From an uncultured Veillonellaceae bacterium (GTDB taxonomy: Bacteria; Bacillota; Negativicutes; Veillonellales; Dialisteraceae): 12,501 bases of DNA. Position numbers and translations under genes: made by a program. Every line of letters starts with the position of its first letter. The stretch's first letter is position 1. The stretch spans positions 1-12,501 of the forward strand of contig CAUBUJ010000037.1 in the NCBI GenBank assembly GCA_958439155.1. Reading direction: 5' to 3'. Below the pieces are notes generated by a model. It worked only from the letters and a program-made list of their open reading frames with translations. It did no database searches and was not told the origin of the DNA. Shown here one piece after another: positions 1-5,608 of the stretch.

Positions 1-47
1 CTAACGATTTAGCAAACCGTCCTCTTCAGCCTCTTGAGTACCACTCC
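1..47 (-). tRNA. tRNA-Ser(GCT), 5' part, cut by window edge
   Basis: Read on the minus strand from position 47, the sequence begins with a 7-nt acceptor 5' strand (GGAGTGG), then TA and a D-arm region. An anticodon arm follows whose stem ACGGT pairs with ATCGT (one G-T wobble) around the 7-nt loop TTGCTAA. The anticodon is GCT (positions 11-13), which reads serine AGC/AGT codons. The variable arm, T arm and acceptor 3' strand would lie before position 1. A promoter with the right spacing sits directly upstream. The match to serine tRNAs is by recognition; a full-length fold cannot be tested here. Confidence 0.88.
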
Positions 48-66
48 AAATGTAACTGACTTTCTT

Positions 67-95
67 AGAATACTATATGAAGCCCCTATTGTCAA
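67..95 (-). promoter_or_regulatory. Sigma-A type promoter of the tRNA-Ser gene
   Basis: On the minus strand a perfect -35 box TTGACA (90-95) is followed after 17 nt by TATTCT (67-72, 4 of 6 to TATAAT). Transcription would start about 10 nt before the tRNA 5' end at 47. No clear terminator separates it from the end of queT, so some read-through from queT into the tRNA is possible. Confidence 0.7.
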
Positions 96-127
96 GCATT
101 TTTACAAAGCGCCTTGAAAAGTAATCC

Positions 128-613
128 CTATTTGTTCTTCATGAGCAGTTCCGCTATGACCGGACGGGACAGGAGGAGCTTCATCAGCCCCTGCCCCACA
201 ATGGTCACCGCGAGAAATTCCCCGGCCCCCACATAGAGAGCGGTCACCCCATAGGCGGCGAGGGGAATGTCTGCGGTATAGACCAGCTCGGCGGCAATCA
301 CAAGGCCATTGGCAATGACCGGGCAGAGCGAGGCAGCCCACATGGTTTTCATGTACCGCATCGGCCACAGAGCAAGCCAGGTCGCCGCCGTGCCGAAAAT
401 AAGATCCACCGGGCCGAGCGGACTGGCCAGGTTCGCCGCGAAGCACCCTGCCACGAGGCCGGGCAGAAATTTCCGGTTCACAAAAGCAAGAAGCGTCAGC
501 GCTTCTGAGAGGCGCACCTGCACCGGACCGTAGGACAGCGGCAGAAGCGCCATGGTGAGCGCCGCGTACAGTGCCGCCGCAGCGGCATTCATCAGAATCG
601 AGCGAAGTGTCAT
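128..613 (-). CDS. queT: QueT family queuosine-precursor transporter (ECF S component)
   Basis: This 161-residue, very hydrophobic protein has about five predicted membrane segments. The N-terminal half carries the pattern I associate with the QueT family (COG4708): YGPVQVRLSEALTLL near residues 28-42, then P-G-x-x-A-G-C-x-A-A-N, SPLGPVD and FGTAAT (about residues 51-77). QueT proteins are thought to be the substrate-binding membrane subunit of an energy-coupling-factor importer that takes up a queuosine precursor (preQ0/preQ1 or queuine) for tRNA modification. The shared energising module is not in the window. The ATG at 613 is chosen because the frame has no other start codon between it and the upstream TAA. 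A modest GGAAG ribosome site lies 4 nt before it. The leader upstream may be regulatory. Family assignment is by motif memory, not a search. Confidence 0.85.
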   Translation of the reverse strand: MTLRSILMNAAAAALYAALTMALLPLSYGPVQVRLSEALTLLAFVNRKFLPGLVAGCFAANLASPLGPVDLIFGTAATWLALWPMRYMKTMWAASLCPVIANGLVIAAELVYTADIPLAAYGVTALYVGAGEFLAVTIVGQGLMKLLLSRPVIAELLMKNK

Positions 614-730
614 GATCTTCCGGCAGGATAGAGAGTCTGCCTTTCCCTTCCTTTCTCCTTATATCGTACACCCTGCCAAAAAGGCTTGCGAATTTTCTTT
701 TGAGAGAGGCAGAAACTCTTCTCCTTATTG
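614..730 (-). promoter_or_regulatory. queT 5' leader with alternative helices (possible riboswitch or attenuator)
   Basis: The queT transcript would have roughly 115 untranslated nt. Just before the start codon, GGCAG (637-641 on the plus strand as CTGCC) can pair with CTGCC (622-626) around a 10-nt loop, next to the weak ribosome site. A second GGCAGG (672-677) could pair with the same CCTGCC (622-627), so the two helices exclude each other. QueT genes are often preceded by preQ1 riboswitches in Bacillota. The 5' end here has a short stem candidate followed by an A-rich stretch and CGCAAG. I could not match it convincingly to the preQ1-I, -II or -III consensus. The structure is seen; the regulation is inference. 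Confidence 0.35.
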
Positions 731-736
731 AATAAA

Positions 737-742
737 ATTATA
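737..742 (-). promoter_or_regulatory. Likely -10 box of the queT promoter
   Basis: A perfect TATAAT on the minus strand, about 125 nt upstream of queT. The corresponding -35 region (about 760-766) is A-rich and poor (GTAAAA or TAAAAA), so the promoter may be weak or need an activator. It points away from the plus-strand promoter at 795-803, giving divergent transcription from a gap of about 50 nt. Confidence 0.5.
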
Positions 743-794
743 CGCCCTGGAAAAGAGTTTTTTTACCTCCCCTGAGCGGAGTGATTTTAAACTA

Positions 795-803
795 TGCTAT
801 AAT
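795..803 (+). promoter_or_regulatory. Extended -10 promoter for the 273-residue gene
   Basis: TGCTATAAT is a textbook extended -10 element (TGn plus TATAAT). The region 17 nt further upstream (about 775-780) is not -35-like, as is usual for extended -10 promoters. The transcript would begin near 810, giving a leader of about 105 nt that includes the small frame at 843-884. Confidence 0.6.
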
Positions 804-842
804 AATATAGAATAAGAAAAATAATAAAAGAAGGAAATCACT

Positions 843-884
843 ATGCCGGTCCGTCGTGCGGGCTGGCCATTGTACATAGGTTGA
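843..884 (+). CDS. Possible 13-codon upstream reading frame
   Basis: An ATG at 843 with an AAGGAAA ribosome-site-like stretch about 6 nt before it opens a 13-codon frame (MPVRRAGWPLYIG) that stops at TGA 882-884. It lies in the leader of the 273-residue gene, 30 nt before that gene's start. A small hairpin (GATTC/GAATC) and the strong SD of the main gene follow. It could be a leader peptide or mere chance; at this length nothing distinguishes the two. Confidence 0.2.
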   Translation: MPVRRAGWPLYIG

Positions 885-914
885 TTCCAAAGAATCCTGA
901 AGGAGGGAATAGGA

Positions 915-1736
915 ATGTCTATTGCATTTGTGCTGAAAGCTCTGACGGCCGCCATCAGCGGGAATTCCTTTAAAGCGGAGCCTGATGATTTGAATTATGA
1001 ATTGAAAAAGGCCCAGCAGCGCGCGGTGAAACGTATCATCCGCGCCAGGAACCGCGCCCAGTTTGATATAGGCGAGCTCGACCGGGCCCGGGTCAGAGTG
1101 ATGTCCGATTCTCTGAAGCGTTTCAGCGAGGAATTTGGGAAAATCATCAAAATTGACTTCGCTGACTGTGAACAGCTGGAAGGGCTCGATCATTTCCACA
1201 GCGAGCACCGGGACTGGCAGAAACTGGAAGAGCTGTCTACCAAAGCCAAGGGCATTTTCGCTCTGGGCAATCCTACCGCGGAAAGCGTCATCGTCTTCGG
1301 GTCGGGCATTCTGGAACGGCTCGCCATCCTGCCGCCTCTGAATGTTGACCACAAAGGCCTCAGCGTAAAGGACAAAACCGCCATGGAAGACATGAAAGTG
1401 AAGCTCGCCGCGTTCCAGCTCCATGTACGGAAAATCTGCAACACCATGAATGACATCCGCCGGGAAGCGCGGGAAATGCAGGACGCCATCCTGAATCTGG
1501 CGGATTTCCTCGATGACGGCATTGAAGATATCCGCATCATCATCGACCATGCCGGCACCGACTGGACCACCTATACAGAAACGCAGAAACTGGAAATCGG
1601 CCGCGCTGCCCAGATCGCCCAGGTTCTGGCGGCCCTCTGCAGCGTCCACTTCCTCAATGAAGATGGAACGCTCATGCAGGAAAGCCGGGACGCTCTCGAT
1701 GAAGCGACAGACATGCTCCGTGAATTTGGTATCTGA
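915..1736 (+). CDS. Uncharacterised 273-residue helical protein
   Basis: I do not recognise a family. The protein is 273 residues, has no signal peptide or strong membrane span, and is rich in charged and heptad-like stretches. Residues about 25-80 (the E-L-K-K-A-Q-Q-R region to SLKRFSEEFGK) and about 155-215 (MKVKLAAFQLHVRKICNTMN, then EAREMQDAILNLADFLDDGIEDI) look like long helices or coiled coil. They flank a Gly-rich middle (NPTAESVIVFGSGILERLAILPPL, about residues 119-142). The ATG at 915 follows a strong AGGAGGG site at 901-907, so the start is well supported. It has its own extended -10 promoter and its own terminator, so it is probably monocistronic. The composition suggests a soluble cytoplasmic protein, perhaps an oligomeric scaffold. 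No function is claimed. Confidence 0.85.
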   Translation: MSIAFVLKALTAAISGNSFKAEPDDLNYELKKAQQRAVKRIIRARNRAQFDIGELDRARVRVMSDSLKRFSEEFGKIIKIDFADCEQLEGLDHFHSEHRDWQKLEELSTKAKGIFALGNPTAESVIVFGSGILERLAILPPLNVDHKGLSVKDKTAMEDMKVKLAAFQLHVRKICNTMNDIRREAREMQDAILNLADFLDDGIEDIRIIIDHAGTDWTTYTETQKLEIGRAAQIAQVLAALCSVHFLNEDGTLMQESRDALDEATDMLREFGI

Positions 1737-1750
1737 AACACATAGACTGT

Positions 1751-1788
1751 AAAAGCGGGTACTGCCTCGGGCGGACCCGCTTTTTTTT
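1751..1788 (+). terminator. Rho-independent terminator of the 273-residue gene
   Basis: A perfect 10-bp stem (AAAAGCGGGT 1751-1760, ACCCGCTTTT 1775-1784) is followed by a T run to 1788. The 14-nt loop holds an inner GCC/GGC pairing. It starts 14 nt after the stop codon. The ribosome site of the next gene (AGAGGTG, 1792-1798) begins only 4 nt after the T run, so the next gene probably depends on read-through unless an unseen promoter exists. Confidence 0.9.
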
Positions 1789-1803
1789 AAAAGAGGTGAT
1801 TTT

Positions 1804-2598
1804 GTGAAAATAACCCCACTGCTTATCTGTCTTGCGGCAGCGTCCCTCTCTATCCTGCCCGCAGCCGGCGCCGCGCCGGATTTTTCTGACAGCCAGGCTT
1901 ATCCTGTTCTCGCCCAGGCAGGCCCAGCCGCGGGAAGCGGGCTCTACCTGGACCGGAAGTCCATCCGCGTCGCCGATATAGCGGGCGAAGACATGATCCT
2001 CACCGCCGATATTCTGAGTCCCCTGCCGGACGGCACCGCCGCGGTGAAAACGGTGACCTACAAACTGGACGCCGCCGGGAAAGAATCTATCCGCGGCACA
2101 GACGGCACGTGGCAGGCCCTGCCGGAAAATTCCGACGATCCTGCCGCAGTGGGCGCCATGCTCGTCCGGAATGAGCTCGGCCGGGAAGAACGGCGGGAAG
2201 AATTTTTGAATGAGATCCAGCAGATTCTCCTGAACAAAAAGAAGGAAACGGCCGAAACGCCGCCTGCTGCCCAGGAGGAAACGTCTGCCGCGCCTTCTCC
2301 TGGGGAGAGCGTTCCTTCCGCGCCGGCAGTGATCCCCACAGCAGCGGTTTCGCCCAAAGAGCCGGCCTCTGTAAAAGGGGAAGAAAAAGCACCTGCCGCC
2401 CCGCAAGGTGAAGCTCACAAAGGGGCGTCTCCGGAAACACCGGCGCCTCCGGAGCAGGAGAATACTCCTCCGGAAGAAAAGTCCCCGCCCAAAGAAGAGC
2501 CTCCGCAGGAAAAGCCCAAAGATACGCCCCCGCCTCCAGTGGTGGTGGATATCCAGAGCCATGAGCCGCAGGTACAGATCGAAGTGACAAAGCAATAA
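1804..2598 (+). CDS. Exported protein with Pro/Glu/Lys-rich C-terminal tail, function unknown
   Basis: The start is GTG at 1804, placed 5 nt after a clear AGAGGTG ribosome site. The 264-residue product begins with a Sec signal peptide: K2, a hydrophobic core at about residues 5-18, and AxA-type cleavage near residues 22-24 (AAGAAP). Residues about 28-145 look like a compact, mostly beta domain in which residues 30-110 describe a surface-exposed protein that reports on a tyrosine/lysine-rich strand (KTVTYKLDAAGKE). Residues about 150-264 are low complexity, with repeated PP, PEE and PPKEEPP motifs, likely an extended spacer that crosses or packs against the envelope. There is no LPXTG or lipobox. 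Negativicutes often carry such small secreted proteins, but I cannot name a family. No promoter is visible between the upstream terminator and this start. Confidence 0.8.
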   Translation: MKITPLLICLAAASLSILPAAGAAPDFSDSQAYPVLAQAGPAAGSGLYLDRKSIRVADIAGEDMILTADILSPLPDGTAAVKTVTYKLDAAGKESIRGTDGTWQALPENSDDPAAVGAMLVRNELGREERREEFLNEIQQILLNKKKETAETPPAAQEETSAAPSPGESVPSAPAVIPTAAVSPKEPASVKGEEKAPAAPQGEAHKGASPETPAPPEQENTPPEEKSPPKEEPPQEKPKDTPPPPVVVDIQSHEPQVQIEVTKQ

Positions 2599-2645
2599 AA
2601 AACATGTGTCCCTTGGAAGGGGCACATGTTTTTTATTGCTTTGTC
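2586..2645. terminator. Bidirectional terminator, perfect 23-bp arms
   Basis: The 23 nt at 2586-2608 are the exact reverse complement of 2623-2645. Between them a further TCCC/GGGG pairing closes a small TTGGAA loop. The core (ACATGTG, A-run on one side, T-run on the other) works as an intrinsic terminator in both directions, ending the exported-protein gene (plus) and hisIE (minus). The arms extend into coding sequence: the plus gene's stop at 2596-2598 is inside the left arm and hisIE's stop (2644-2646) overlaps the right arm's end. Confidence 0.92.
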
Positions 2646-3321
2646 AGAACGTTTTATCCAGGTGGCCGACCACCTTTTTATTGCCTTTCTTCTCATCCCG
2701 TTCTTCCAGCTTGGCCATGATGTCATAGAGATCGACACCGGCATTTTCCCAGAGAACGAACAGATGGTAGAGAAGATCGCAGGACTCGCTCACGATTTCT
2801 TCCTTGTCTTCATGCTGGTCAGCGATGATCACTTCCGACGACTCTTCCCCGATCTTCTTGTCGATCTTGTTCTTTCCTTCCCGCTGAAGGTAATTGGTAT
2901 AGGACTTTTCCTGGGGATGGAGACGGCGGTCTTTAATTTCCTCAAAGAGCGTATGGAGCATCACAAGGCTCCCCTTGTCTTTCCGGTTCTCCCATTCAGA
3001 AAGGCTCCGGTAGAAGCAGGAGGTGTGATTGGTGTGGCACGCCGGGCCGTCAGGAACGACTTCCACCACGAGGGTGTCTGCGTCACAGTCCACATAGATC
3101 CGCTGTACATGCTGGAAATGGGCGGACTCTTCTCCCTTATGCCAGAGTTTCTGCCGGCTCCGGCTGTAAAACCAGGTCTCCCCTGTTTCTACCGTTTTCT
3201 TGAGGGACTCTTGATTCATGTAGGCCACCATGAGCACTTCCCCGCTCCGTGCGTCCTGCACCACGGCGGGCACCAGGCCTTTTTCATCGAATGCGATTTG
3301 ATCCAGATTGACAGATTCCAT
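2644..3321 (-). CDS. hisIE: Bifunctional phosphoribosyl-AMP cyclohydrolase / phosphoribosyl-ATP pyrophosphohydrolase
   Basis: A 225-residue fusion that performs steps 2 and 3 of histidine synthesis. The HisE domain (about 118-225, with the helix KIGEESSEVIIA and the DLLYHLFVLW helix) removes pyrophosphate from phosphoribosyl-ATP. The HisI domain (about 1-110) then opens the adenine ring. HisI features are visible: WFYSRSRQKLWHKGE (50-64), the metal site DCDAD (78-82), and zinc cysteines C95 (GPACHTN) and C102 (SCFY). Residues 65-70 read ESAHFQ where I expect an SG pair; a mild variation. An in-frame ATG 36 nt further upstream would overlap hisF. The ATG at 3321 is preferred because GAGGAAATT sits right before it and because it aligns with the usual HisI start. 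It is the last gene of the operon, 13 nt after hisF. Confidence 0.95.
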   Translation of the reverse strand: MESVNLDQIAFDEKGLVPAVVQDARSGEVLMVAYMNQESLKKTVETGETWFYSRSRQKLWHKGEESAHFQHVQRIYVDCDADTLVVEVVPDGPACHTNHTSCFYRSLSEWENRKDKGSLVMLHTLFEEIKDRRLHPQEKSYTNYLQREGKNKIDKKIGEESSEVIIADQHEDKEEIVSESCDLLYHLFVLWENAGVDLYDIMAKLEERDEKKGNKKVVGHLDKTF

Positions 3322-3334
3322 AATTTCCTCTTTT

Positions 3335-4090
3335 TTATAAACGAACCGGAACGCCATGGGCGCTGAGGTATTTTTTCAATTCTCCAATAGAAATGGTGCC
3401 GTAATGGAAGACTGACGCCGCGAGAGCCGCGTCCGCTCCCACCTCAAAGACTTTCAGGAAATCTTCCATCTTTCCCGCGCCGCCGGAAGCAATCACCGGA
3501 ATGGAGAGCGTCTCGGCGAGCACACGGTTCAATTCCAGATCATAGCCATTTTTCTCCCCGTCGGTATCGATGGAGTTGATGCAGATTTCCCCGGCGCCGA
3601 GCTCCATGCCCCGGCGGGCCCATTCCACAGCGTTCACCCCGGTGGGCTTCCGCCCGCCTTCCACGTAGACTTCCCAGCCGCCGCGGCCGTCTCGCTTGGC
3701 GTCGATAGAGAGCACCACGCACTGGTTGCCGAAACGCTCCGCGCTTTCCCGGATGATTTCCGGATGAAGCACCGCCGCGGAATTGACCGATACCTTGTCC
3801 GCCCCGGCAAGGAGCATGGTGCGGAAATCATCGGCCCGGCGAATCCCGCCGCCCACCGTAAAGGGAATGGTCAGTTCTTCCGCGATGGCTTTCACTGTAT
3901 CCACAAAGGTCTCCCGGTGCTCGTGGGTGGCGGTAATGTCGTAAAATACGAGCTCATCGGCGCCGCAGTCTGAGTAGTATTTCCCCAGACGGACCGGATC
4001 ATCTACATCCTGCAGATTTTTAAACTGCTGCCCTTTCACGACCCGTCCGTGATTCACATCGAGGCAGGGCACGATTCGTTTTGCCAGCAT
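3335..4090 (-). CDS. hisF: Imidazole glycerol phosphate synthase, cyclase subunit HisF
   Basis: A 251-residue (beta/alpha)8 barrel, the normal length. HisF takes ammonia made by HisH, tunnelled through its barrel, and converts PRFAR to imidazole glycerol phosphate and AICAR (step 5, and a link to purine synthesis). The catalytic aspartates are D11 (IVPCLDVNHGRVVKG) and D130 (VLSIDAKRDG). The phosphate-binding GGGI (80-83) and the C-terminal IASGGAGK loop are intact. It starts 3 nt after the hisA stop, and its GGAG ribosome site lies inside the hisA end, so the two are translationally linked. Its partner HisH is encoded on the far side of the 937-bp gene-free break, which is unusual because the two subunits form a 1:1 complex. 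Confidence 0.97.
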   Translation of the reverse strand: MLAKRIVPCLDVNHGRVVKGQQFKNLQDVDDPVRLGKYYSDCGADELVFYDITATHEHRETFVDTVKAIAEELTIPFTVGGGIRRADDFRTMLLAGADKVSVNSAAVLHPEIIRESAERFGNQCVVLSIDAKRDGRGGWEVYVEGGRKPTGVNAVEWARRGMELGAGEICINSIDTDGEKNGYDLELNRVLAETLSIPVIASGGAGKMEDFLKVFEVGADAALAASVFHYGTISIGELKKYLSAHGVPVRL

Positions 4091-4093
4091 AGT

Positions 4094-4810
4094 CTACTCC
4101 TGTATTTCCGTAATATCTGCCATGGTCACTTTATTCTCATACAAAGCTTTCCCGCAGATGGCGCCATAGATGCCCATGGCTTTCAGTTTCTTTAAATCTT
4201 CCGGCGCGGACATGCCGCCGGAAGCGATGAGGGAAATCCCGGGAATCTCATTCAGTGTGCCCAGCATTTCAAAATTGGGACCTGTCAGCATGCCGTCCCG
4301 GGAAATATCGGTATACACGATCGTAGAGACCCCGCGGCCTGCCAGTTCTTCCGCGAAAGGAAAGACTTCCCTGCCGCTGCCGTCTACCCAGCCGTGGGTG
4401 GTGACCACCGGTCCTTTCGCGTCGATAGAAACGGCCACGTGCTCCGCGCCATAGCGCCGGGCCATGTCCACGGCGAAATCTGGATGTTCCACAGCGGCCG
4501 AGCCGATGATGACGCGGTACACCCCGAGGGTAAGCCAGGCTTTCACCGCCGCTTCATCCCGGATGCCTCCGCCTACTTCCACGGGAATATCCACTGCGGA
4601 GAGAATGCGGCGGATCGCCTCGGTATTCTCCCCGCGCCCGGCAAAAGCGCCGTCCAGGTCGACCACATGAAGGTACCGGGCCCCTTCAGAGGCCCACTTC
4701 CGGGCCATCTCCGCCGGGTCATCGCCATACACCGTAGAATCGCTGGCCACCCCCTTCCGGAGGCGCACGCAGCGCCCTTTCTGGATATCAATGGCAGGAA
4801 ATATTTTCAT
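4094..4810 (-). CDS. hisA: ProFAR isomerase HisA
   Basis: A 238-residue (beta/alpha)8 barrel that isomerises ProFAR to PRFAR (step 4). The N-terminus FPAIDIQKGRCVRL places the catalytic base D8. The second catalytic aspartate is D168 in YTDISRDGMLTGPN, and the phosphate loops VGGGIR (79-84) and IASGGMS are present. The internal half-barrel symmetry with HisF is visible in the SIDAKG/SIDAKR strands. An AGGAGA ribosome site lies 6 nt before the ATG at 4810. Upstream is not hisH, as in the usual operon order, but 937 bp without genes. hisA is therefore the first gene of the downstream block and must be reached by read-through or by a promoter in that gap; I found no convincing one. Confidence 0.97.
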   Translation of the reverse strand: MKIFPAIDIQKGRCVRLRKGVASDSTVYGDDPAEMARKWASEGARYLHVVDLDGAFAGRGENTEAIRRILSAVDIPVEVGGGIRDEAAVKAWLTLGVYRVIIGSAAVEHPDFAVDMARRYGAEHVAVSIDAKGPVVTTHGWVDGSGREVFPFAEELAGRGVSTIVYTDISRDGMLTGPNFEMLGTLNEIPGISLIASGGMSAPEDLKKLKAMGIYGAICGKALYENKVTMADITEIQE

Positions 4811-4951
4811 GGTCTTCTCCTATGTGAATCGTACGTACCAGCTGTCGGCTGGGGAAATGAATGCGCCGCATCAGCTGAGGGATGGATGCTCCGGAGCCAC
4901 ATAGGCTCTCTTTGATGGGCCTCAGACGCCGGCCTGGCTTCCCCACATTCT
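4811..4951. other. Gene-free spacer between hisA and the palindromic element
   Basis: Apart from the hisA ribosome site at 4816-4821 (plus-strand TCTCCT), I see only a small hairpin (CCAGC/GCTGG, 4838-4852) and a short GCC/GGC dyad near 4899-4909. No sigma-A promoter of reasonable quality is evident on the minus strand. Confidence 0.5.
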
Positions 4952-4989
4952 CCAGTATTAGGTATATGAGTCCATAGTCATTCCACCCA

Positions 4990-5017
4990 TTTCTTTCTTT
5001 TCTGGAAAAGAAAGAAA
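4990..5017. repeat. Perfect 13-bp TTTC/GAAA palindrome in left arm
   Basis: TTTCTTTCTTTTC (4990-5002), TG, then its exact reverse complement (5005-5017). It lies directly inside the conserved outer end of the left arm. Confidence 0.9.
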
Positions 5018-5076
5018 CCGGTGGAGCCGAAAGAAAGAAACCACCGCCCATCTCGCTTTGCCTAATTCCGGTTCGC

Positions 5077-5135
5077 GAGAGCGGCTGGCCCGAAACTCGC
5101 TTCGCTCAGACAGTCGGGCCAGAATTCCCGCTCTC
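5077..5135. repeat. Left-arm hairpin with conserved 20-nt loop
   Basis: CTGGCCCGA (5085-5093) pairs with TCGGGCCAG (5114-5122), and outside it GAGAGCGG (5077-5084) pairs with CCGCTCTC (5128-5135) past a 5-nt bulge. The 20-nt loop (5094-5113) matches the right-arm loop at 19 of 20 positions. Confidence 0.88.
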
Positions 5136-5401
5136 ACTCACCTCCATTGCCCCTTCGGGGCCGGCAAGACTTCGAATGGGCGGCGAAGCTGTACCGTGTA
5201 GTAATGTTGGTACGCAAGCGCGTATTTTCAGGCGCGTGGATCTCTTGTGTTGGCAGACTCGATGCCTGATGTGGTGACATTCGTAATCAACGCACCTGAG
5301 CCCGCGCGTCTGCGTACTAACGTTAAAATCCCATTCAGCTCCCCGGCCATTCGCAGTCTGGCCGGCCCGTAGGGATGCGGAGATGAACGGAGGCGGATGA
5401 A

Positions 5402-5439
5402 GCAGCTCGACTGTTTGAGCGAAGCGAGTTTCGAGCTGC
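5402..5439. repeat. Right-arm hairpin with the same loop
   Basis: GCAGCTCGA (5402-5410) pairs perfectly with TCGAGCTGC (5431-5439). The loop (5411-5430) is the reverse complement of the left-arm loop with one change. The stem sequence differs from the left arm's, apart from the loop-closing TCGA-type pairs, but remains fully paired. Confidence 0.88.
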
Positions 5440-5496
5440 CCGCCGTAGAGAATCGGAGCAAGGCCGAGCAAGATGGCCGGCGGTTTTCTTTCTTTG

Positions 5497-5536
5497 GTTC
5501 ATTTCTTTCTTTGCCCGGGCAAAGAAAGAAATGAAC
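5497..5536. repeat. Perfect 40-bp palindrome without spacer
   Basis: Positions 5497-5516 (GTTCATTTCTTTCTTTGCCC) are the exact reverse complement of 5517-5536. A second perfect palindrome (CCAATGGA, one base, TCCATTGG) follows at 5541-5557. Both occupy the place of the TTTC/GAAA palindrome in the left arm but are longer. Confidence 0.92.
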
Positions 5537-5608
5537 TTCCCCAATGGAATCCATTGGAAAAAGAAAAGTATGGGTGGAATGACAATGGACTCATATACAA
5601 TATACGGG

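Larger units (their letters stand above)
4952..5608. repeat. 657-bp imperfect inverted repeat (composite palindromic element)
   Basis: The left arm (4952-5241) and the reverse complement of the right arm (5286-5608) match colinearly along their whole length. The outer ends (4963-4990 and 5570-5597) are 27 of 28 identical. Inside come a purine/pyrimidine palindrome, a block reading GAAAGAAAGAAA-C-C followed by C-C-CATCT-G-CT, a hairpin with a shared loop, GGCCGGC-AGACT-CGAATGG, and GTACGCA-GCGCG, ending with CAGG-GCGT-GAT. The 44-nt centre (5242-5285) contains GGCA/TGCC. The arms differ by many substitutions, and the right arm holds extra palindromes. Reading frames across it have repeat-like composition and no protein family signs. 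No target-site duplication or transposase is visible. It separates hisH from hisA. By eye the inner parts are roughly 65-70 percent alike; this was not computed. Confidence 0.85.

Noticed and set aside
1..127. tRNA as an integration site for a mobile element
   Set aside because: Only the 5' part of the tRNA is visible, and no integrase or attachment-site repeat is seen in the window.
692..730. preQ1-I riboswitch aptamer in the queT leader
   Set aside because: The stem, A-rich stretch and trailing CGCAAG are suggestive, but the loop is too short and the consensus bases are missing; kept only as an unclassified leader.
1672..2625. 317-codon minus-strand frame opposite the exported protein
   Set aside because: Arg-rich, low-complexity translation of the complement of a P/E/K-rich tail; no ribosome site.
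3322..3357. Twelve-codon N-terminal extension of hisIE
   Set aside because: It would overlap the end of hisF; the ATG at 3321 has the GAGGA ribosome site and the expected HisI start.
5106..5554. Minus-strand reading frames of 108-121 codons inside the large inverted repeat
   Set aside because: They run across hairpins and arms of the palindrome, lack good ribosome sites, and their composition simply translates repeats.
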